From Micrococcus terreus (GTDB lineage Bacteria; Actinomycetota; Actinomycetes; Actinomycetales; Micrococcaceae), in NCBI RefSeq assembly GCF_900116905.1, contig NZ_FPCG01000004.1, positions 1 to 64,000 of the forward strand: a DNA stretch of 64,000 nt, read 5' to 3'. This document shows positions 36,302-48,418 of this stretch, in pieces. Both the position numbers and the translations under genes were made by a program. The notes under the pieces were generated by a model. That model was not told where the DNA came from, ran no database searches, and saw nothing but the letters and a program-made list of their open reading frames with translations. Numbering within the stretch: the first letter of the stretch is position 1; every line of letters starts with the position of its first letter.

Positions 36302-37650
36302 CGTCCCTCCCGGGAATCGGTGGTGGATCCGAAGGTGCCGTGGGCACCCTGGAGCGTGGCGTCGTCGTACCCGTCCAGGCGGATCTGCCCGGTGGAGTCC
36401 TCGGTCTGGCGCACCAACAGGCGCGCGACCCGGTTGCGCCTGCCCTCCAAGGTCTCCGCGTGCAGGATCAGGCCCTGGACCTCCACCTCGGAGCCCTGGA
36501 TCGGCACCTGGCCCAGCTCCTTGGCCAACAGGCCACCCACGGTGTGGATGTCATCCTCGTCCTCGAGGTCGATGTCGAAGATCTCCGCGAAGTCGTCCAC
36601 GTTCATCCGTGCGTCCACGCGGAACAGTCCATCCTGCACCGGTTCGACCTCGGGGCGGTCCTGCTGGTCGTACTCGTCGGAGATCTCGCCGACGATCTCC
36701 TCGATCAGATCCTCCAGGGTGACCAGCCCAGCGGTGCCGCCGTACTCATCGATCACGATCGCCACATGCGTGGCCTCGCGCTGCAGCTCCTGCAGCAGCT
36801 CGGAGACCGGCTTGGACTCGGGCACGAAGCGGACCTCGCGCACGATCCCGTCCACCAGCTCGTGCGGGTCCATGCGTGCGCGGTGCAGGGCCTGGGCCAC
36901 GTCCTTGAGGTAGATCATGCCGAACACCTCGTCCGCGCTCTCGCCGATCAGCGGCACGCGGGAGCAGCCTGAGCGCAGCAGCAGGTTCATGGTGTCCTCC
37001 AGGGTGGTCCCGGAGTCCACGGTGACCACGTCGGTGCGGGGGACCATCACGGCGCGGACGATGGTGTCCCCCATGTCGAACACCGACTGGATCAGCTCCG
37101 CTTCGGAATCCTCCAGGACATCGGCGTCATTGGCGCGGGCCACGAACTCGCGGAAATGGCGCTCCTCGATCTCCGCGGCCTCCTCCTCTTCGTCCTCCGT
37201 CCGGGTGCCCGGCGCGGCGAACTTGGCCGGCAACGGGCCCAGCACGCGGGTGAGCACCCTCACGAGACCGGCCGTGGTGCGGGCGGTGCCCACATCATGC
37301 CGGGCCCCGACCTGGCGAGGTGACCACACCACCAGCAGCAGCGAGGCAAGGCCCATCAGCACGGTGGCCGTCAGGACCGACCACCACGTGGAGTCCAGGA
37401 ACCAGTCCAAGAGCAGGGCGGCGGCCACCGCGGAGGCGGTCTCGGCGAAGATCCGCCAGAACCGCAGCGCCTGCAAGTGCTCGGGCAGCTGGGCCATGAC
37501 CGTGAGGATCGGGCTCTTCGGCTTCTTGGCGACGATCCCCTCGGCTTCCTTGCGCGAGAGGTAGGTCAGCGAGGTCTCTGCGGCGGAGAGCACCCAGGAC
37601 AGGGCGAGGAATGCCACCAGCAGCAGGGCCAGCACGATCGGGGTGAACAC
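36298..37650 (-). CDS. CNNM/HlyC-CorC family transporter with CBS domains
   Basis: The 450-residue protein combines an N-terminal DUF21 membrane domain (FLALSWVLSAAETSLTYLSR and two further helices), two CBS domains (MVPRTDVVTVDSG...LIGESADEVFGMIYLKDVAQ and FVPESKPVSELLQEL) and a C-terminal CorC_HlyC domain (DARMNVDDFAEIFDIDLE, TVGGLLAKELGQVP). Such proteins act in Mg/Co transport; the old name hemolysin is misleading. Its place between ybeY and era is conserved in actinobacteria. Confidence 0.93.
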   Translation of the reverse strand: MFTPIVLALLLVAFLALSWVLSAAETSLTYLSRKEAEGIVAKKPKSPILTVMAQLPEHLQALRFWRIFAETASAVAAALLLDWFLDSTWWSVLTATVLMGLASLLLVVWSPRQVGARHDVGTARTTAGLVRVLTRVLGPLPAKFAAPGTRTEDEEEEAAEIEERHFREFVARANDADVLEDSEAELIQSVFDMGDTIVRAVMVPRTDVVTVDSGTTLEDTMNLLLRSGCSRVPLIGESADEVFGMIYLKDVAQALHRARMDPHELVDGIVREVRFVPESKPVSELLQELQREATHVAIVIDEYGGTAGLVTLEDLIEEIVGEISDEYDQQDRPEVEPVQDGLFRVDARMNVDDFAEIFDIDLEDEDDIHTVGGLLAKELGQVPIQGSEVEVQGLILHAETLEGRRNRVARLLVRQTEDSTGQIRLDGYDDATLQGAHGTFGSTTDSREGR

Positions 37651-37715
37651 AGGTCAGGGGTCTCTCAGTTCGAGGGGCAGGGATTCGGCGCGGCGGTGCC
37701 GCAGCGGGGCGCTGG

Positions 37716-38175
37716 TCAGTCCATGGTGGGTCGTGGGGCGGGACGACCCAGGTGCTCGGAGAGCAGACGGTCCTGCAACTCGAACATCTCCTGACGTTCA
37801 GCGGGGTCCTCATGGTCGAAGCCGAGCAGGTGCAGGATCCCATGGGTGAGCAGCAGCTGCATCTCATCCTGGGTGGAGTGTCCGCCGCGCTCGGCCTGCA
37901 GCCGGGCGACCTGGGGGCAGATCACCACATCGCCCAACAGCCCCTCGGTGGGGGCGGTGGCCGTGCCAGGGCGCAGCTCGTCCATGGGGAAGCTCATCAC
38001 ATCGGTGGGACCGGGAAGGTCCATCCAGTCCAGGTGCAGCTGCTCCATGGTCGCCTCGTCCACACAGAGCACAGACAGCTCGGCCGCCGGGTGCACGTGC
38101 AGTCCGTCCATCACCGCGTGGGCCAGCTCCAGCAGGGCGTGCTCGTCCACCTCGATACCGGACTCATTGACCACC

Positions 38176-38186
<11 letters not shown>
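37716..38186 (-). CDS. ybeY: Endoribonuclease YbeY
   Basis: The 156-residue zinc RNase takes part in 16S rRNA 3' maturation and ribosome quality control. The metal motif is LTHGILHLLGFDHE (H115, H119, H125), preceded by PTDVMSFPMDE and LLGDVVICP. The start at 38186 has an AAGGGGGG purine run upstream and lies 11 bases inside the end of phoH, so the genes are coupled. Confidence 0.95.
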
Positions 38187-39282
<1,096 letters not shown>

Positions 39283-39387
39283 GGGGTGTGCTTCAGCTCC
39301 TGGGGGTGGGTGTCATCAGGTGTGAGAACGCGGGGAGCGGGCATCGCCCTCCTCCCGCGGCAAGTCTACCGGCCGGGTCCATCACGG

Positions 39388-40197
39388 TCAGGACTGCCAG
39401 CGGCCCAGCAGCTGCTGCAGGACGGCGGTGGCGGCCGGGCCGGCGGTGGAGGAACGCAGGACGTGCTGCCCCATGCGAACCGGGTGGGCTCCGGCCTGGG
39501 TCAGTGCCTCCATTTCCTGGGGGCTGATCCCCCCTTCCGGCCCGACGACGAGGATCACCTCTGCCGGATGGGCGGCCCCGACCGCGGAGGTCGGCTCGGC
39601 GGACGCGGACGATCCGGCTGGTCCCAGGTGACGGTCGACCGCCTCACCCAGGCTCTGGGCGGCCTCCTCGTGCAGCACCAGCACCAGGACGTCGGGACCT
39701 GTCAGCTCCGCGACGGCGGTGCCCACGGTGAGCGGACGCGTGCTCGGGATCCGACTGCGCCGGGCCTGCTTGGCGGCCGCGTGCAGCGAGGCATCCCACT
39801 TGGCCTGGGCCCTGGCGGCCTTATCGCCCTTCCACCGGACGATGGACCGCTCCGCCTGCCAGGGGACCACCGCGTCGATGCCCAGTTCGGTGGCGGTCTG
39901 GATGGCCAGCAGGTCGCGATCCCCCTTGGCCAGGGCCTGGACCAGGACCAGCCGTGGAGCTGGCGCCGGTTCATCCACGACGCTGTCCACCTGGACGGTG
40001 AGGCCCGTGGTGCTGGCGGCGGTGATGGGGCCTGAGACCCTGCGTCCGGCCCCGTCGGCCAGGTCGACCCACTCCCCCGGTTCCAGGCGCATGACCTGGA
40101 CGGCATGGCGGGCCTCGGGTCCGCCGATCGAGACCGGCTGCCCGGGGGCAGCCGTGTCCAGTCCGCCGGGTTCGGCGTAGAAGAGGTGGTGGGTCAC
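39388..40197 (-). CDS. rsmE: 16S rRNA (uracil-1498-N3)-methyltransferase
   Basis: The 269-residue SPOUT methyltransferase modifies U1498 of 16S rRNA. The N-terminal PUA-like domain ([24 protein letters not shown]) is followed by the trefoil-knot domain with [44 protein letters not shown] (as ILVVGPEGG) and [14 protein letters not shown]. It overlaps dnaJ by four bases (GTGA). The insertion around residues 190-205 ([10 protein letters not shown]) is not conserved. Confidence 0.94.
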   Translation of the reverse strand: MTHHLFYAEPGGLDTAAPGQPVSIGGPEARHAVQVMRLEPGEWVDLADGAGRRVSGPITAASTTGLTVQVDSVVDEPAPAPRLVLVQALAKGDRDLLAIQTATELGIDAVVPWQAERSIVRWKGDKAARAQAKWDASLHAAAKQARRSRIPSTRPLTVGTAVAELTGPDVLVLVLHEEAAQSLGEAVDRHLGPAGSSASAEPTSAVGAAHPAEVILVVGPEGGISPQEMEALTQAGAHPVRMGQHVLRSSTAGPAATAVLQQLLGRWQS

Positions 40198-41336
40198 TGG
40201 TTCTTGAACTGCTCGAAGTTCTCCCGCAGACGGGCGAACATGCCCCGGTGCTCCACCTGTCCCGGAGAGGTCTCCTCGCCGCGCAGGGAGGCGAGCTCCT
40301 CCAGCAGACGCCGCTGGTCGTCGTCGAGCCGGGTGGGGGTCTCCACCTGCAGGTTCACCTTCAGATCGCCTCGGCCCTGCCCCCGCAGTCGACCCACGCC
40401 CAGGCCCTTGAGCGTGTGGACCTCGCCGGACTGGGTGCCGGGCTTGACCTCGATCTGCTGTTCGCCGTCGAAGGTCTCCAGCGTCAGGGTGGTGCCCAGA
40501 GCGGCCGCGGTCATGGGCAAGGTCATGGCCGCCATCAGGTGGTCGCCGTCCCGGGTGAACACAGCATGGGGACGGACGTCGATCTCCACGTAGAGGTCAC
40601 CGTTGGGTCCGCCGCCCGGGCCGGCCTCGCCGCGCCCGGCCAGCTGGATGCGGGTGCCGGTGGCCACGCCCGCGGGGATCTTGATGGTCAGCGAGGCGCG
40701 CTCGCGGACCCGGCCCTGGCCGGAGCACTCCTTGCAGGGGTGCGGGATGGTGGTGCCGTAGCCCTGGCAGGCCGTGCAGTTCTCGGTGGCCATGACGGTG
40801 CCCAGGATCGAGCGCACCGGCCGACGGACCATCCCGTGACCTCCACAGATCGAGCAGGTCTCCGGCGAGGTTCCCGGCTGGCAGCAGGAGCCGTCACAGC
40901 TGGAGCAGGTCACGGCGGTGTCCACCTCCAGGGTCTTGTCCACCCCGAACACGGCGTCTTCGAGATCGATCCGGGCGGTGATCAGGGCATCCTGACCGCG
41001 CCGGGAACGGCTGGCCGGGCCACGGCCGCCCATGCCCCCGCCAGAACCGCCGAAGAAGGTCTCGAAGATGTCGGAGAATCCGCCGAAGTCACCGCTGAAG
41101 CCGCCCCCGCCGAACCCGCCGGTGCCGTTCTCGTTGCCGGTGGCGTCGTAGTTGCGCCGCTTGGACTCGTCCGAGAGCACCTCATAGGCACGGGTGACGG
41201 CCTTGAACTCTTCAGCGGCCTCCGGTGCGGGATTCACGTCCGGATGGAGCTTGCGGGCCAGCTTGCGGTAGGCGCGCTTGATCTCCTCTGCGGAGGCGTC
41301 CTTGCTGACGCCGAGGACCTCGTAGTGGTCTGACAC
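40194..41336 (-). CDS. dnaJ: Chaperone protein DnaJ
   Basis: The 380-residue co-chaperone of DnaK has a J domain with KLHPDVNP (HPD), a G/F-rich linker ([17 protein letters not shown]), four zinc-binding Cys repeats ([32 protein letters not shown]) and the C-terminal substrate domains. The first repeat ends in Cys in place of Gly. Its position after hrcA identifies it as the DnaJ2-type copy; many actinobacteria have another in the dnaK operon. Confidence 0.95.
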   Translation of the reverse strand: MSDHYEVLGVSKDASAEEIKRAYRKLARKLHPDVNPAPEAAEEFKAVTRAYEVLSDESKRRNYDATGNENGTGGFGGGGFSGDFGGFSDIFETFFGGSGGGMGGRGPASRSRRGQDALITARIDLEDAVFGVDKTLEVDTAVTCSSCDGSCCQPGTSPETCSICGGHGMVRRPVRSILGTVMATENCTACQGYGTTIPHPCKECSGQGRVRERASLTIKIPAGVATGTRIQLAGRGEAGPGGGPNGDLYVEIDVRPHAVFTRDGDHLMAAMTLPMTAAALGTTLTLETFDGEQQIEVKPGTQSGEVHTLKGLGVGRLRGQGRGDLKVNLQVETPTRLDDDQRRLLEELASLRGEETSPGQVEHRGMFARLRENFEQFKNQ

Positions 41337-41378
41337 GGTCTGCGGTGTTCCTTCCGAATGGAGGGGTGTTCTGTGGTT

Positions 41379-42392
41379 CTACTGGGACAGGATGCGGGAG
41401 AGGTAGCGGGCGACCGCACGGACCGCGGCCATGGTGCCGGGATAGTCCATGCGCGTCGGCCCCACCACACCGAGCTTCGCTACGGAGCCGGGCCCGTAGG
41501 AGGCGGCCACCACGGACGTGTCGGCGAGCGAACCGGAGTTCTCCGAGCCGATGCTCACGCTCAGGCCCCGCACATCCTGCTCCATCTCCGTCAACAGTCG
41601 AAGCAGCACGACTTGTTCCTCGAGGGCCTCCAGGATGGGTCCGATCGTCAGGGGGAAGTCCCCGGTGGACCGGGCCAGGTAGGCGGTGCCGGCCATGATG
41701 ATCCGGTCCTCGCGTCCAGCGGCGATCAGCTGGTCCAGCATGTGGGCCAGGCTGCGGGCCAGCCCGGCGTCCTGCTCGGGCACCTGGGTGGGGACGACGG
41801 CCAGGACGGCAGGTGCCGCGGCCGGGGTGAGCCCGTCCAGATGCGTGAGGAAGACCTGCTTCAGGGCAAGCAGCTGCTCATCGGTGGCGTCCTGCTCGGT
41901 GGCCAGCACCCGCTGGTCCACTTTGCCGTTGGAGAGGATCAGCACCACCAGCACTCGGTGCGGGGCCAGGGCCACGAACTCCAGGTGGCGGACCGTGGCG
42001 GTGTCCAGGTGCGGGTACTGCAACACCGCCACCTGGTGCGTCAGCTGGGAGAGCAGCCGCACGGTGCGGGCCATCATCTCGTCCACATCGTCCGCGTTGT
42101 CCAGCAACGCCTGGACTGCACGGCGTTCGGCAGCGGAGAGCGGTTTGACCTCCGAGAGGCTGTCCACGAAGAGGCGGTACCCCTTGTCCGTGGGGATACG
42201 GCCGGAGGAGGTGTGAGGGGCCACGATCAGCCCCTCCTCCTCCAGTACGGCCATGTCATTGCGCACGGTGGCGGAGGAGACGCCCAGCTGGTGACGTTCC
42301 ACCAGGGCCTTGGAGCCCACGGGCTCCCGGGAGGAGACATAGTCCTCCACGATGGCCTGCAGCACCTGCAGGCGGCGCGGCATCTCGTTCAT
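41379..42392 (-). CDS. hrcA: Heat-inducible transcription repressor HrcA
   Basis: The 337-residue repressor binds CIRCE operators of heat-shock genes and is kept active by GroEL. The N-terminal winged helix shows LQAIVEDYVSSREPVGSKALVERH, GVSSATVRNDMAVLEEEGLI and HTSSGRIPTDKGYR. The C-terminal effector domain ends with LGVVGPTRMDYPGTMAAVRAV. GAGGAGGG lies just before ATG 42392. An imperfect CIRCE element upstream suggests autoregulation of hrcA-dnaJ. Confidence 0.96.
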   Translation of the reverse strand: MNEMPRRLQVLQAIVEDYVSSREPVGSKALVERHQLGVSSATVRNDMAVLEEEGLIVAPHTSSGRIPTDKGYRLFVDSLSEVKPLSAAERRAVQALLDNADDVDEMMARTVRLLSQLTHQVAVLQYPHLDTATVRHLEFVALAPHRVLVVLILSNGKVDQRVLATEQDATDEQLLALKQVFLTHLDGLTPAAAPAVLAVVPTQVPEQDAGLARSLAHMLDQLIAAGREDRIIMAGTAYLARSTGDFPLTIGPILEALEEQVVLLRLLTEMEQDVRGLSVSIGSENSGSLADTSVVAASYGPGSVAKLGVVGPTRMDYPGTMAAVRAVARYLSRILSQ

Positions 42393-42432
42393 CTCATCCC
42401 TCCTCGGGTGTCACAGCACAGCCGGAGCACAG

Positions 42433-42459
42433 TTAGCACTCCGGGGGTCCAAGTGCCAA
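42433..42459 (-). promoter_or_regulatory. Imperfect CIRCE operator and hrcA promoter
   Basis: TTAGCACTC (42433-42441), nine bases, then AAGTGCCAA (42451-42459). The consensus is TTAGCACTC-N9-GAGTGCTAA, so one arm is perfect and the other has two changes. On the minus strand TTGGCA within it could be the -35 of a promoter with TAACTG 18 bases on, so HrcA binding would occlude RNA polymerase. Confidence 0.85.
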
Positions 42460-42531
42460 GTGTAGTACCCCCGCCTCGGCGACGCCCGGAGAAGCCGCGA
42501 GCCGTACCGCTTCGTGCGCCACCGGCGTTGC

Positions 42532-42537
42532 TAGCCT
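42532..42537 (+). promoter_or_regulatory. -10 box (TAGCCT) of DUF3097 gene
   Basis: TAGCCT lies eight bases before GTG 42546 and there is no ribosome site between. Confidence 0.4.
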
Positions 42538-42545
42538 CGACTCCC

Positions 42546-43406
42546 GTGGATTGGAACAACTGGGGACCAGGATCCCTCGACGGCGGCTTCCGCCCTGCCG
42601 CACGCACGGTCGCCTCGGTGCCGGCGCAGGTGGGCACGGTGGTCGAGGACGCACAGAGCGGATACACCGGTGCGGTGATCCGGACCGAGAAGTCCGGTGG
42701 CGTGCACCTGGTGGTGCTCGAGGACCGCAGAGGCAGGACCAGATCCTTCCCCCTGGGCCACGGGTTCCTGATCGACGGTGAGCCGGTCGAACTGGTGCCC
42801 GCACCCAGCGCCGCGGCGCGAGCCGCGCAGAAGCCGGTGCGGACGGCGTCGGGGTCGGTCCGGGTGGAGAACGCCCGCGCCCGCACCGCACGCGCCTCCC
42901 GCATCTGGGTGGAGGGCGTCCACGACGCCGAGCTGGTGGAGAAGGTCTGGGGCGAAGACCTGCGCCTGGAGGGGATCGTGGTGGAGCCCCTGCACGGCGT
43001 GGACGACCTGGCCGGGGCCATCCGCGACTTCAATCCTGGCCCCGAACGCCGCCTCGGGATCCTGGTGGACCACCTGGTGACCGGGTCCAAGGAGGAGCGG
43101 ATCGCCGCCGAGGCCATGCGCGTGCCCGGGGCCAGGGACAACGTGCTGATCGTCGGACACGCCTATGTGGATGTCTGGCAGGTCATCAAGCCGCAGGTGC
43201 TGGGCATCCAGGCCTGGCCCGTGGTGCCCAAGGGACAGGACTGGAAGACCGGGATCCTGCGCGGGCTGGGCTGGCCACACCGGACCAAGGAGGACATCGG
43301 CCTGGGGTGGAAGCGCCTGCTGGCCCAGGTCACCACCTACGCCGATCTGGAGCCCTCACTGCTGGGACGGGTGGAAGAGGTCATCGACTTCCTGACCGTC
43401 CCCTAG
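42546..43406 (+). CDS. DUF3097 family protein
   Basis: The 286-residue protein belongs to an actinobacteria-specific family of unknown function. Landmarks are the N-terminal beta segment VGTVVEDAQSGYTGAVI, RTRSFPLGHGFLIDGEPVEL, IWVEGVHDAELVEKVWGEDLR, LGILVDHLVTGSKEERIA, VLIVGHAYVDVWQ and GWPHRTKEDIGLGWKRLL. The VEG.HDAELVE segment resembles the TOPRIM motif of RNase M5/primase-like proteins, so nucleic-acid action is possible but unproven. The gene diverges from hrcA. Confidence 0.88.
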   Translation: MDWNNWGPGSLDGGFRPAARTVASVPAQVGTVVEDAQSGYTGAVIRTEKSGGVHLVVLEDRRGRTRSFPLGHGFLIDGEPVELVPAPSAAARAAQKPVRTASGSVRVENARARTARASRIWVEGVHDAELVEKVWGEDLRLEGIVVEPLHGVDDLAGAIRDFNPGPERRLGILVDHLVTGSKEERIAAEAMRVPGARDNVLIVGHAYVDVWQVIKPQVLGIQAWPVVPKGQDWKTGILRGLGWPHRTKEDIGLGWKRLLAQVTTYADLEPSLLGRVEEVIDFLTVP

Positions 43407-43537
43407 CGGCACGGGCTCCGCACCAGCCTGCCCTCCCGGGGATAGACTGACTCCAGCGTCCGGGCCGGTGGGCCTGCGCTCCGGCGGCCATCCAGATCAG
43501 AGCCGTCCACCCTGCAGCAGATCGAAAGGCAGACCAG

Positions 43538-43969
43538 GTGTCCCAGCAGCACACGCCCGGGCCGAATCGGACGCGACGTTCCGCAGGTCCACGTCGCGAC
43601 CAGCACCTTCAGGGCTCGTCCGACCGCGCCGAGCCGCTGACCCCTTCCGAGGACCGTCAGTGGGCCACGCTCGCCCACTTCGGTGCGCTTCTGGGCTTCC
43701 TGCCCTCTCTGGTGATCTTCCTGGTCTTCCGCCACCGCGGACCGTTCACCGCCCAGGAGGCCAAGGAGGCGCTGAACTTCACCCTCCCGCCCACCGCCGT
43801 GGCGATCGTGGCGAACCTGTTGGCGCTGTTGCCGGTCGTCGGGGGGATCTTCGGGATCATCGCCGTGGTGATCTGGCTGTTCATGACCGTCTCCGGCGTC
43901 AACGCTGGCATCCAGTGCAACAAGGGTCGGCCGTACCGCTACCCGCTGAACCTGCGCCTGATCCACTGA
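43538..43969 (+). CDS. DUF4870 (Tic20-like) membrane protein
   Basis: The 143-residue protein has a polar N-terminus and three membrane helices (FGALLGFLPSLVIFLVF, AVAIVANLLALLPVVGG, IIAVVIWLFMTVSGVNAG). The signature is WATLAHFGALLGF, HRGPFTAQEAKEALNF and the C-terminal YRYPLNLRLI. Function is unknown. GTG 43538 has AAAGG about 9 nt before. It ends 7 bases from the converging hemW. Confidence 0.87.
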   Translation: MSQQHTPGPNRTRRSAGPRRDQHLQGSSDRAEPLTPSEDRQWATLAHFGALLGFLPSLVIFLVFRHRGPFTAQEAKEALNFTLPPTAVAIVANLLALLPVVGGIFGIIAVVIWLFMTVSGVNAGIQCNKGRPYRYPLNLRLIH

Positions 43970-43976
43970 CGCGGCC

Positions 43977-45257
43977 TCAGAAGCCCAGCAGCCTCCGGAC
44001 GATCGCGTCGTCCAGCAGACGGCCCTGCAAGGTCGGCACCAGACGCCCGGCCAGTGCGGCGCGACCGTCCAGCAGGCCCTCACCGATCAAGGCGGCGATC
44101 TGCTGCCGAGCCGACTGGCCGCCGTCGGGAGCCTGGTCCAGGACTGAGGCGTCCAGCCCCTCTGCCAGCCTGACCCCCAGCATGACCTGCTCCAGCAGAC
44201 GCGCGTCCGCATCCGGGGTCTCCCGGCCCACCGCCGGGGAGACTCCGGTGGCCAGCCGCTGGGCGTAGGCGGCCGGGTGCTTGGCGTTCCACCACCGCAC
44301 CCCGGCCACGTGGGAATGCGCGCCGGGCCCTGCACCCCACCAGTCCTGGTCCCGCCAGTAGGCCAGGTTGTGCCGCGCCTGGTGCACCCCGGCGCCCTCC
44401 AGGTCCCGCGCCCAGTTCGAGACCTCGTACCAGCGGAAGCCAGCAGCACCGAGCAGCTCCTCGGTGAGCAGGTACTTGTCCGCCTGGTCGTCAGGATCCA
44501 CATCCGGGACGACGCCGCGGGAGACCTGCGCGCCGAACTTGGTGCCCTCCTCCACGATCAGCGAGTACGCCGAGACATGATCCGGCTCCAGTGCCACGGC
44601 GGCCTCCACCGAGGTGCGCCAGTCCGCCAGGGACTCCCCCGGCGTGCCGTAGATCAGGTCCAGAGAGACCTCCAGCCCCGCCTCACGGGCCCACCCGACG
44701 GCGGCCGGCACGTTCTCCGGACGATGGGTGCGTTCCAGCGTGGCCAGCACGTGCGGGACGGCGGACTGCATCCCGAAGGACACCCGGGTGAAGCCGCCCT
44801 CGGCCAGCTCCTGCAGGGACTCACGGGTCACCGAGTCCGGATTGGCCTCCGTGGTGATCTCCGCCCCCGGCTCGAAGCCCCACAGCTCCCGGGCCCGGCC
44901 CAGGATGGAGACCAGGTCTGAGGCCGGCAGCAGAGTGGGGGTTCCGCCGCCGAAGAAAACCGTGTGCAGGGTGCGGTCCGGCACGCCGGAGCCGGACAGG
45001 GCCTCAGCGGCGAAGTCCAGTTCACCCGTGACAGTGCCGGCGTAGGAGGTACGGGATGCACCCGGCCCCAGGTCCTCGGCGGTGTAGGTGTTGAAGTCGC
45101 AGTACCCGCAGCGCACCGTGCAGAAGGGCACGTGGACGTACAGGCTGAAGGTGCGGGCAGAACCGGACGCCTCGGCGTCCTTCACCTGCTGGACGGCGCT
45201 GGAAGGCAGCCGTCCGTGGGCAGGTGCGGGGTCGCCGTCGGGAAGGATGGCGGGCAC
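43977..45257 (-). CDS. hemW: Radical SAM haem chaperone HemW (formerly oxygen-independent coproporphyrinogen oxidase-like)
   Basis: The 426-residue protein has the radical SAM motif C46-TVR-C50-GY-C53 in YVHVPFCTVRCGYCDFNTY, VFFGGGTPTLL, ITTEANPDSVT, RVSFGMQSAVPHVL and the HemW_C domain. The extra cysteine found in true HemN oxidases (CxxxCxxCxC) is absent: Phe follows Asp here. It lies 12 bases after lepA, as in many bacteria. GTG 45257 has no visible ribosome site; translation may depend on lepA. Confidence 0.93.
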   Translation of the reverse strand: MPAILPDGDPAPAHGRLPSSAVQQVKDAEASGSARTFSLYVHVPFCTVRCGYCDFNTYTAEDLGPGASRTSYAGTVTGELDFAAEALSGSGVPDRTLHTVFFGGGTPTLLPASDLVSILGRARELWGFEPGAEITTEANPDSVTRESLQELAEGGFTRVSFGMQSAVPHVLATLERTHRPENVPAAVGWAREAGLEVSLDLIYGTPGESLADWRTSVEAAVALEPDHVSAYSLIVEEGTKFGAQVSRGVVPDVDPDDQADKYLLTEELLGAAGFRWYEVSNWARDLEGAGVHQARHNLAYWRDQDWWGAGPGAHSHVAGVRWWNAKHPAAYAQRLATGVSPAVGRETPDADARLLEQVMLGVRLAEGLDASVLDQAPDGGQSARQQIAALIGEGLLDGRAALAGRLVPTLQGRLLDDAIVRRLLGF

Positions 45258-45269
45258 AGGGGCGACCGG

Positions 45270-47138
<1,869 letters not shown>

Positions 47139-47200
47139 CTTCCTTCGGGTGGAGCGGAGAGGGACTGACTGCCCATTCTTCCATGCTTCAGCCCGGCCGC

Positions 47201-47206
47201 TATCTT
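47201..47206 (+). promoter_or_regulatory. -10 box (TATCTT) of PemK-like gene
   Basis: TATCTT lies seven bases before ATG 47214, again without a ribosome site. It sits between divergent lepA and this gene. Confidence 0.4.
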
Positions 47207-47213
47207 GGACACC

Positions 47214-47861
47214 ATGGCGTGGAATCTCAATCGCATCCTGTCCGTGGGCCGTCAGGTCTACCGCGTGGTCCAGCAGGTCCAGCGGTCTCAGCAGCAGCGT
47301 GGCGGCGCCGGCTCGCCGGATCACGCGGGCCGCGGCGCCTCCCCGCGTCCGCCCCGAGGCACCGGGTTCCCGACGACGCCCGGAGACCTCGGCGGCCATG
47401 CCGGCCGATCCGGTGGTCCAGCTGGACAGGGGGCCGGCGTGGGCCCCGAGGGACAGGTGCTGGACTACCCCGGCGACTTCCACGGATCCGCGCACGTGGA
47501 GTATGCGCCGGTGGCCGGACGCGAGGCGGGTCCGGGCGAGGTGGTGTGGACCTGGGTCCCGTTCGAGGAGCTGGACGGCCGTGGCAAGGACCGGCCAGTG
47601 CTGATCGTGGGGCGCCAGGACGGCTATCTGCTCGGCGCCCAGCTGACCACGCGGGACCGCAACAACGCCGTCTCCCGCGATCGGGACTACCTGGACATCG
47701 GCTCCGGCCCCTGGGACTCCAAGGGTCGGCCCTCCGAGGTGAAGCTGGACCGCATCCTGCTGGTCAACCCGCGTGACGTGCGCCGTGAGGGCGGCGTCCT
47801 CTCGGAGCAGATCTTCGGGCGAGTGGCCGAGGCGCTGCGTCAGAACCAGGGTTGGTCCTGA
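47214..47861 (+). CDS. PemK/MazF-like domain protein, no adjacent antitoxin
   Basis: The 215-residue protein has a basic, glycine/proline-rich and probably disordered N-terminal 80 residues, then a PemK/MazF-like barrel: [72 protein letters not shown] and the last helix [11 protein letters not shown]. The motif PGEVVW.W.PFEE....KDRPVL matches a family often annotated as a type II toxin and conserved between lepA and rpsT in actinobacteria. Because there is no antitoxin gene and the locus is core genome, a housekeeping RNA-related role seems more likely than a toxin. Confidence 0.85.
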   Translation: MAWNLNRILSVGRQVYRVVQQVQRSQQQRGGAGSPDHAGRGASPRPPRGTGFPTTPGDLGGHAGRSGGPAGQGAGVGPEGQVLDYPGDFHGSAHVEYAPVAGREAGPGEVVWTWVPFEELDGRGKDRPVLIVGRQDGYLLGAQLTTRDRNNAVSRDRDYLDIGSGPWDSKGRPSEVKLDRILLVNPRDVRREGGVLSEQIFGRVAEALRQNQGWS

Positions 47862-47922
47862 GGACACGGCACGAGCACGGACGGCACCGGCGGGCCGCGA
47901 CCGTCTGCTCTGGTGATCATGC

Positions 47923-47928
47923 TAAGAT
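47923..47928 (+). promoter_or_regulatory. Candidate rpsT -10 box (TAAGAT)
   Basis: TAAGAT lies about 130 bases before rpsT, implying an untranslated leader of about 125 bases. No clear -35 was seen. Confidence 0.4.
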
Positions 47929-48061
47929 CTATCGCTGTGTGTCCGCGCAGGTCGACGGGCACTCTTGGATCGGCTCCCATGGCATCCCCACGCCGCTCAG
48001 TCGCCGATGACCGAGAAACTCCCTCACCGACCACGTCAACTGACAACCAGAAGGACCGAAC

Positions 48062-48334
48062 TTGGCCAACATCAAGTCCCAGAAGAAGCGCATTCTCACC
48101 AACGAGAAGGCGCGCCAGCGCAACGTCGCCGTGAAGTCCGAGCTCAAGACGCTCATCCGCGCCGTGGACAAGGCCGTTGCCGCCGGTGACCAGGAGGCCG
48201 CCACCAAGGCAGTGGCCTCCGCCAGCCGCAAGCTGGACAAGGCCGTGAGCAAGGGCGTCATCCACAAGAACCAGGCCGCCAACCGCAAGTCCGGCATCGC
48301 CAAGCGCGTGCTGGGCCTGGGCTCCCAGGGCTGA
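48062..48334 (+). CDS. rpsT: 30S ribosomal protein S20
   Basis: The 90-residue basic protein binds 16S rRNA early in assembly. The sequence is typical: [34 protein letters not shown], then [20 protein letters not shown]. The start codon is TTG, with AAGGA six bases before; a TTG start is a known feature of rpsT in other bacteria and linked to autoregulation in E. coli. A strong bidirectional terminator follows. Confidence 0.97.
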   Translation: MANIKSQKKRILTNEKARQRNVAVKSELKTLIRAVDKAVAAGDQEAATKAVASASRKLDKAVSKGVIHKNQAANRKSGIAKRVLGLGSQG

Positions 48335-48357
48335 CACCCGCAGCACAGACGTTTCAG

Positions 48358-48390
48358 CGAAGCCCCCGACCGTTCTGGTCGGGGGCTTCG
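48358..48390. terminator. Bidirectional terminator between rpsT and holA
   Basis: A perfect 14-bp stem (CGAAGCCCCCGACC / GGTCGGGGGCTTCG) around a five-base loop serves the converging genes rpsT and holA. Confidence 0.88.
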
Positions 48391-48418
48391 CTGTGTCCTG
48401 AGAGGCTTGCGTGAGCCG

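Noticed and set aside
47214-47861. A toxin-antitoxin module next to lepA
   Set aside because: Only a PemK-like domain is present; there is no antitoxin frame on either side and the locus is core genome.
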